Below, in pieces: positions 61,573-64,000 of a stretch of DNA of 64,000 bases (the stretch's first letter is position 1; the number at the start of each line of letters is the position of its first letter). The notes below the pieces were generated by a model. It was given only the letters and a program-made list of their open reading frames with translations, did no database searches and was not told the DNA's origin. Source of the DNA: Candidatus Odyssella thessalonicensis L13 (GTDB lineage Bacteria; Pseudomonadota; Alphaproteobacteria; Paracaedibacterales; Paracaedibacteraceae); assembly GCF_000190415.1 (NCBI RefSeq), contig NZ_AEWF01000005.1, forward strand, positions 62,001-126,000, read 5' to 3'. Position numbers and translations under genes: made by a program.

Positions 61573-63786
61573 TTAAAAAGAGGCACCAAGATAAGGAAAT
61601 TTAAAGGTCTCTCCTTTATCGACCAAGCCGTGCAAATGCTGAGATAAAAGTGACCAGCGTTTGCGAAGGTTTTTATTACTCACCGCTATTGCTAATGCTT
61701 TTTTCTGGCCCACTAAGATTACTAGTCTCTTTCCGCGAGTAATAGCAGTATAAACTAGGTTCTTCTGCAACATTGGATAATGCTGCATAAACAGAGGAAT
61801 AACGACAACAGGGCATTCTGAACCTTGAGACTTATGGATGGTCATGGCATAAGCAAGAACAATTTCATCCAGATCATTAAATTCATAGATAATATTGCGA
61901 CTATCAAAGCTTATGATAACCTCCTCCTCCTCTAGATTAATATTCTGAATAAAGCCGATATCACCATTGTATACTTCCTTATCGTAATTGTTCTCAATCT
62001 GCATAACTTTGTCACCAACGCTAAACCAAGCCCCAAACTTCTGGATACTCTTAGCTGTATTTGGAGGATTTAAACGGCGCTGAAGCTCCATATTGATGTT
62101 GCGTGAACCGGCCACGCCTCGGGTCATAGGGCAAAGGACCTGGATATCATTCAAAGATGAGTAGCCAAACTTATTAGGCAAACGTGTGCAAACGATTTCA
62201 ATGATCTGTTTCACCCCCTCCTCCACGTCAGGTGCTTCAATAAAGAAGAAATCAGATTCTGGTCCATATCCTTTAAGTTTTGGCAGTACTCCCATATTAA
62301 TGCTGCGGGCAACAGAGACAATTGTACTCTGAGCGCCTTGACGAAAAGTTTCGGTTAAATGGACATAGGAAATAATTTTGGCTGCTATAAAATCTGATAA
62401 GACTTGTCCAGGACCGACAGAAGGTAATTGATCCTGATCTCCGACAAAGATCACCGCTGCTGTTAAAGGAACAGCTTTCAAAAGGGCATGCATAAGCGGA
62501 ACATCTACCATAGAAACTTCATCGATGACTATGACATTACACGGTAAAAGGTTTTCCTCATTATAATTAAATCCACCTGTTTTCGGATTTACGTTAAGTA
62601 GGCGGTGTATGGTCTTGGCTTCCATACCAGTTGCTTGCGCCATACGCTGAGCAGCGCGCCCAGTAGGCGCACATAAAACCAGATTTAAATTCTTTGCTTT
62701 TAAAATCTGGAGAATGGACCGGAGCAGCGTGGTTTTTCCAACCCCCGGACCGCCCGTTATAATAGTAACTTTATGTGTTAAAGTTTTAATAAGGGCTTGC
62801 TTCTGGGACGCTGATAAACAAATCGCATTCTGATGCTCTACTTCCTCAATGGACGCATGAACATTAAAGGAGGACCAAGGTAACCCGTTATTACTGAGAG
62901 CCCTTAATTTCTCAGCAATTTCCTTTTCAGCATGATAGAGCTCCTTTAAAAAGATACAGATCTCATTCTCAGTAACTGCTTTAATTAACTCCCCGGCTTC
63001 GAGTTCAAGCATGACCGCTTGTTGAAGAACTTGAGGATTAATAGCAAGAAGTTCTTGCCCTGACGAGAGCAATAAATTTAATGGCAGGCCACAATGCCCT
63101 TCTCCCATGGCTTTAGCTAGGATATGACTGACACCCGCTCGAGCACGAATTAAAGAATCCTTAGCTATTCCCAGATGCATGGCAATATCGTCTGATGTTT
63201 TAAAGCCAATGCCTCGTATCTCACGCGCTAGGCGGTAAGGATTGGACTGAATCAATTGGACAGCATTATTTCCATAAGTTTTGTAAATGCGAACAGCACT
63301 GCTCGTACTAACGCCATGAGAATGGAGAAAGAGCATAATCTCCCTTATCACCTTCTGATCAGCCCATCCTTTTATAATTTTATCCTGTCGAGAAGGACCA
63401 ATGCCCGGAACTTGGGCAAGTTGAGAAGGATTGCTCTCGATCACATCAAAGATTCTCTCCCTAAAAGCTGTGATAAGCTTCTTGGCATAAGCGGGACCAA
63501 TGCCGCTAATTAAACCTGAAGCTAGATATTTTTCGATCCCTTCTAGGGTAGTCGGCAGCATCAACTTCAACAGCGAAGCTTTAAACTGGGTGCCATACTG
63601 ACGATCTTGCATCCAAATTCCTTGAGCCTCGATCCCCTCACCAGCATTGACAGCTGGAAGAGAACCAACAATTGTAATGAGATCTTTATGGCCTTTAACT
63701 GCAACCTGCAAAACGCAGAATCCGTTTTCTTCATTGTGGAACGTTACCCGCTCCACTATGCCAGAGATATTTTCTAAGGATTGCAT
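61573..63786 (-). CDS. recD2: RecD2-type ATP-dependent DNA helicase
   Basis: 737 residues, full length for RecD2 (the RecBC-independent RecD/TraA-like branch). N-terminal OB-like region and tandem helix-hairpin-helix ('SGIGPAYAKKLI', 'PGIGPSRQDKII', 'RGIGFKTSDDIA'), then superfamily 1B helicase motifs: I 'ITGGPGVGKTTLLRSIL', Ia 'LCAPTGRAAQRMA', II 'VIVIDEVSMVDVPLM', III 'FVGDQDQLPSVGPG', IV 'LTETFRQG', V/VI 'AYAMTIHKSQGSE' and 'LVYTAITRGKRLVILVG'. A 5'-3' helicase in DNA repair. Ends 'FPYLGASF'. A copy of its last 35 codons lies at 30205-30315. Divergent from the HU-like gene at the window end. Confidence 0.93.
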   Translation of the reverse strand: MQSLENISGIVERVTFHNEENGFCVLQVAVKGHKDLITIVGSLPAVNAGEGIEAQGIWMQDRQYGTQFKASLLKLMLPTTLEGIEKYLASGLISGIGPAYAKKLITAFRERIFDVIESNPSQLAQVPGIGPSRQDKIIKGWADQKVIREIMLFLHSHGVSTSSAVRIYKTYGNNAVQLIQSNPYRLAREIRGIGFKTSDDIAMHLGIAKDSLIRARAGVSHILAKAMGEGHCGLPLNLLLSSGQELLAINPQVLQQAVMLELEAGELIKAVTENEICIFLKELYHAEKEIAEKLRALSNNGLPWSSFNVHASIEEVEHQNAICLSASQKQALIKTLTHKVTIITGGPGVGKTTLLRSILQILKAKNLNLVLCAPTGRAAQRMAQATGMEAKTIHRLLNVNPKTGGFNYNEENLLPCNVIVIDEVSMVDVPLMHALLKAVPLTAAVIFVGDQDQLPSVGPGQVLSDFIAAKIISYVHLTETFRQGAQSTIVSVARSINMGVLPKLKGYGPESDFFFIEAPDVEEGVKQIIEIVCTRLPNKFGYSSLNDIQVLCPMTRGVAGSRNINMELQRRLNPPNTAKSIQKFGAWFSVGDKVMQIENNYDKEVYNGDIGFIQNINLEEEEVIISFDSRNIIYEFNDLDEIVLAYAMTIHKSQGSECPVVVIPLFMQHYPMLQKNLVYTAITRGKRLVILVGQKKALAIAVSNKNLRKRWSLLSQHLHGLVDKGETFKFPYLGASF

Positions 63787-63939
63787 AGAGTCTATAAATC
63801 GGAATTAGCTAGTGATTCACCATGGCTTAAAAGCTAGTTCAGGTCCACCTCTATTTATTTAATAATTTATCCTCTCCCGTCTATCTTCTTTTTATGCTTT
63901 ATGATTCCTCTACGCTAAGTAACTAACTTATAGGAGGAA

Positions 63940-64000
63940 ATGATAATAAATAAAGCTGATCTCATTAAAGCAGTTGCTGATCAACGTCGAGCCTCACGAG
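63940..64000 (+). CDS. HU/IHF-like DNA-binding protein (partial)
   Basis: Only 20 codons before the window ends, after a strong AGGAGG. 'MIINKADLIKAVADQRRASR' resembles the HU family start (MNKADLIxAVA.....S). HU proteins bend and compact DNA. Too short for certainty. Confidence 0.5.
   Translation, partial: MIINKADLIKAVADQRRASR

Noticed and set aside
1-64000. tRNA, rRNA or tmRNA genes
   Set aside because: No T-loop-like GTTCRAATC motif with paired arms and no rRNA-like sequence was noticed; a covariance search would be needed to exclude tRNAs formally.

Overview
The window is AT-rich (except one GC-rich block at about 31.9-36.1 kb), has long non-coding stretches, many broken genes and a very dense load of mobile elements. 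It also encodes at least fifteen proteins that start with a signal peptide, several carrying eukaryote-type domains (F-box, Sel1/TPR-like repeats, leucine-rich repeats, PLD, AID/APOBEC-like deaminase). Together with alphaproteobacterial-looking housekeeping genes (metK, pcm, a recD2-type helicase), this suggests the chromosome of an intracellular bacterium of protists or arthropods, most like the Holosporales/Paracaedibacteraceae or Rickettsiales. That placement is inference from gene content; no rRNA or tRNA gene was seen.

Layout. 1-5.9 kb: a compact minus-strand operon (DegT-type aminotransferase, secreted beta-propeller, secreted inositol-monophosphatase-like protein, TIM-barrel sugar isomerase, SemiSWEET transporter) and a divergent APH/ThrB-like kinase. 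5.9-11 kb: IS6 and resolvase debris, then copy A of a ~3.3 kb block (AbrB-like protein, serine recombinase, secreted trypsin-like protease, small secreted protein), then an IS6 copy. 11-14.5 kb: HigBA-type toxin-antitoxin, an F-box+PLD protein, a Sel1 protein. 15.1-20.8 kb: a quieter segment with metK, pcm, a three-BON-domain protein, an intact IS5-type element and an MFS transporter. 21.2-31.3 kb: Tn3/IS110 debris, resolvases, copy B of the 3.3 kb block in inverted orientation and partly decayed, more resolvase and IS6 copies, a DUF488 gene. 31.9-36.1 kb: GC-rich island with an autotransporter-type adhesin broken at a G12 tract, fused tail-to-tail to a filamentous-haemagglutinin/DUF637-type gene broken at a G9 tract. 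36-38 kb: two secreted proteins, one with deaminase-like motifs. 38.3-42.5 kb: a cluster of DnaA-box-like sites, a Tn3-derived element carrying a YefM/YoeB-like pair, and a complete group II intron. 42.5-45.6 kb: a secreted AID/APOBEC-like deaminase and an AbiE-type pair. 45.7-54.8 kb: PLD fragment, Tn3-type transposon with res site and resolvase, Sel1 protein, small secreted proteins, DUF4143 ATPase, decayed genes. 55-61.2 kb: a giant secreted F-box/repeat/FAD-oxidoreductase/LRR protein in two frames separated by an A8 tract. 61.5-64 kb: recD2 and the start of an HU-like gene.

How it fits together: the non-housekeeping genes are mostly exported proteins likely to act on a host cell, embedded in a recombination-prone matrix of serine recombinases, IS6-like elements and Tn3 remnants. 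Four homopolymer tracts (G12, C9/G9, A8, G9) lie inside large secreted-protein genes, three at the exact point where the reading frame breaks or would break, so length variation could switch these genes. The best candidates for something undescribed are the split F-box-FAD-LRR protein, the two secreted deaminase-like proteins, and the aminotransferase/phosphatase/isomerase/SemiSWEET operon with a secreted kinase-like neighbour.
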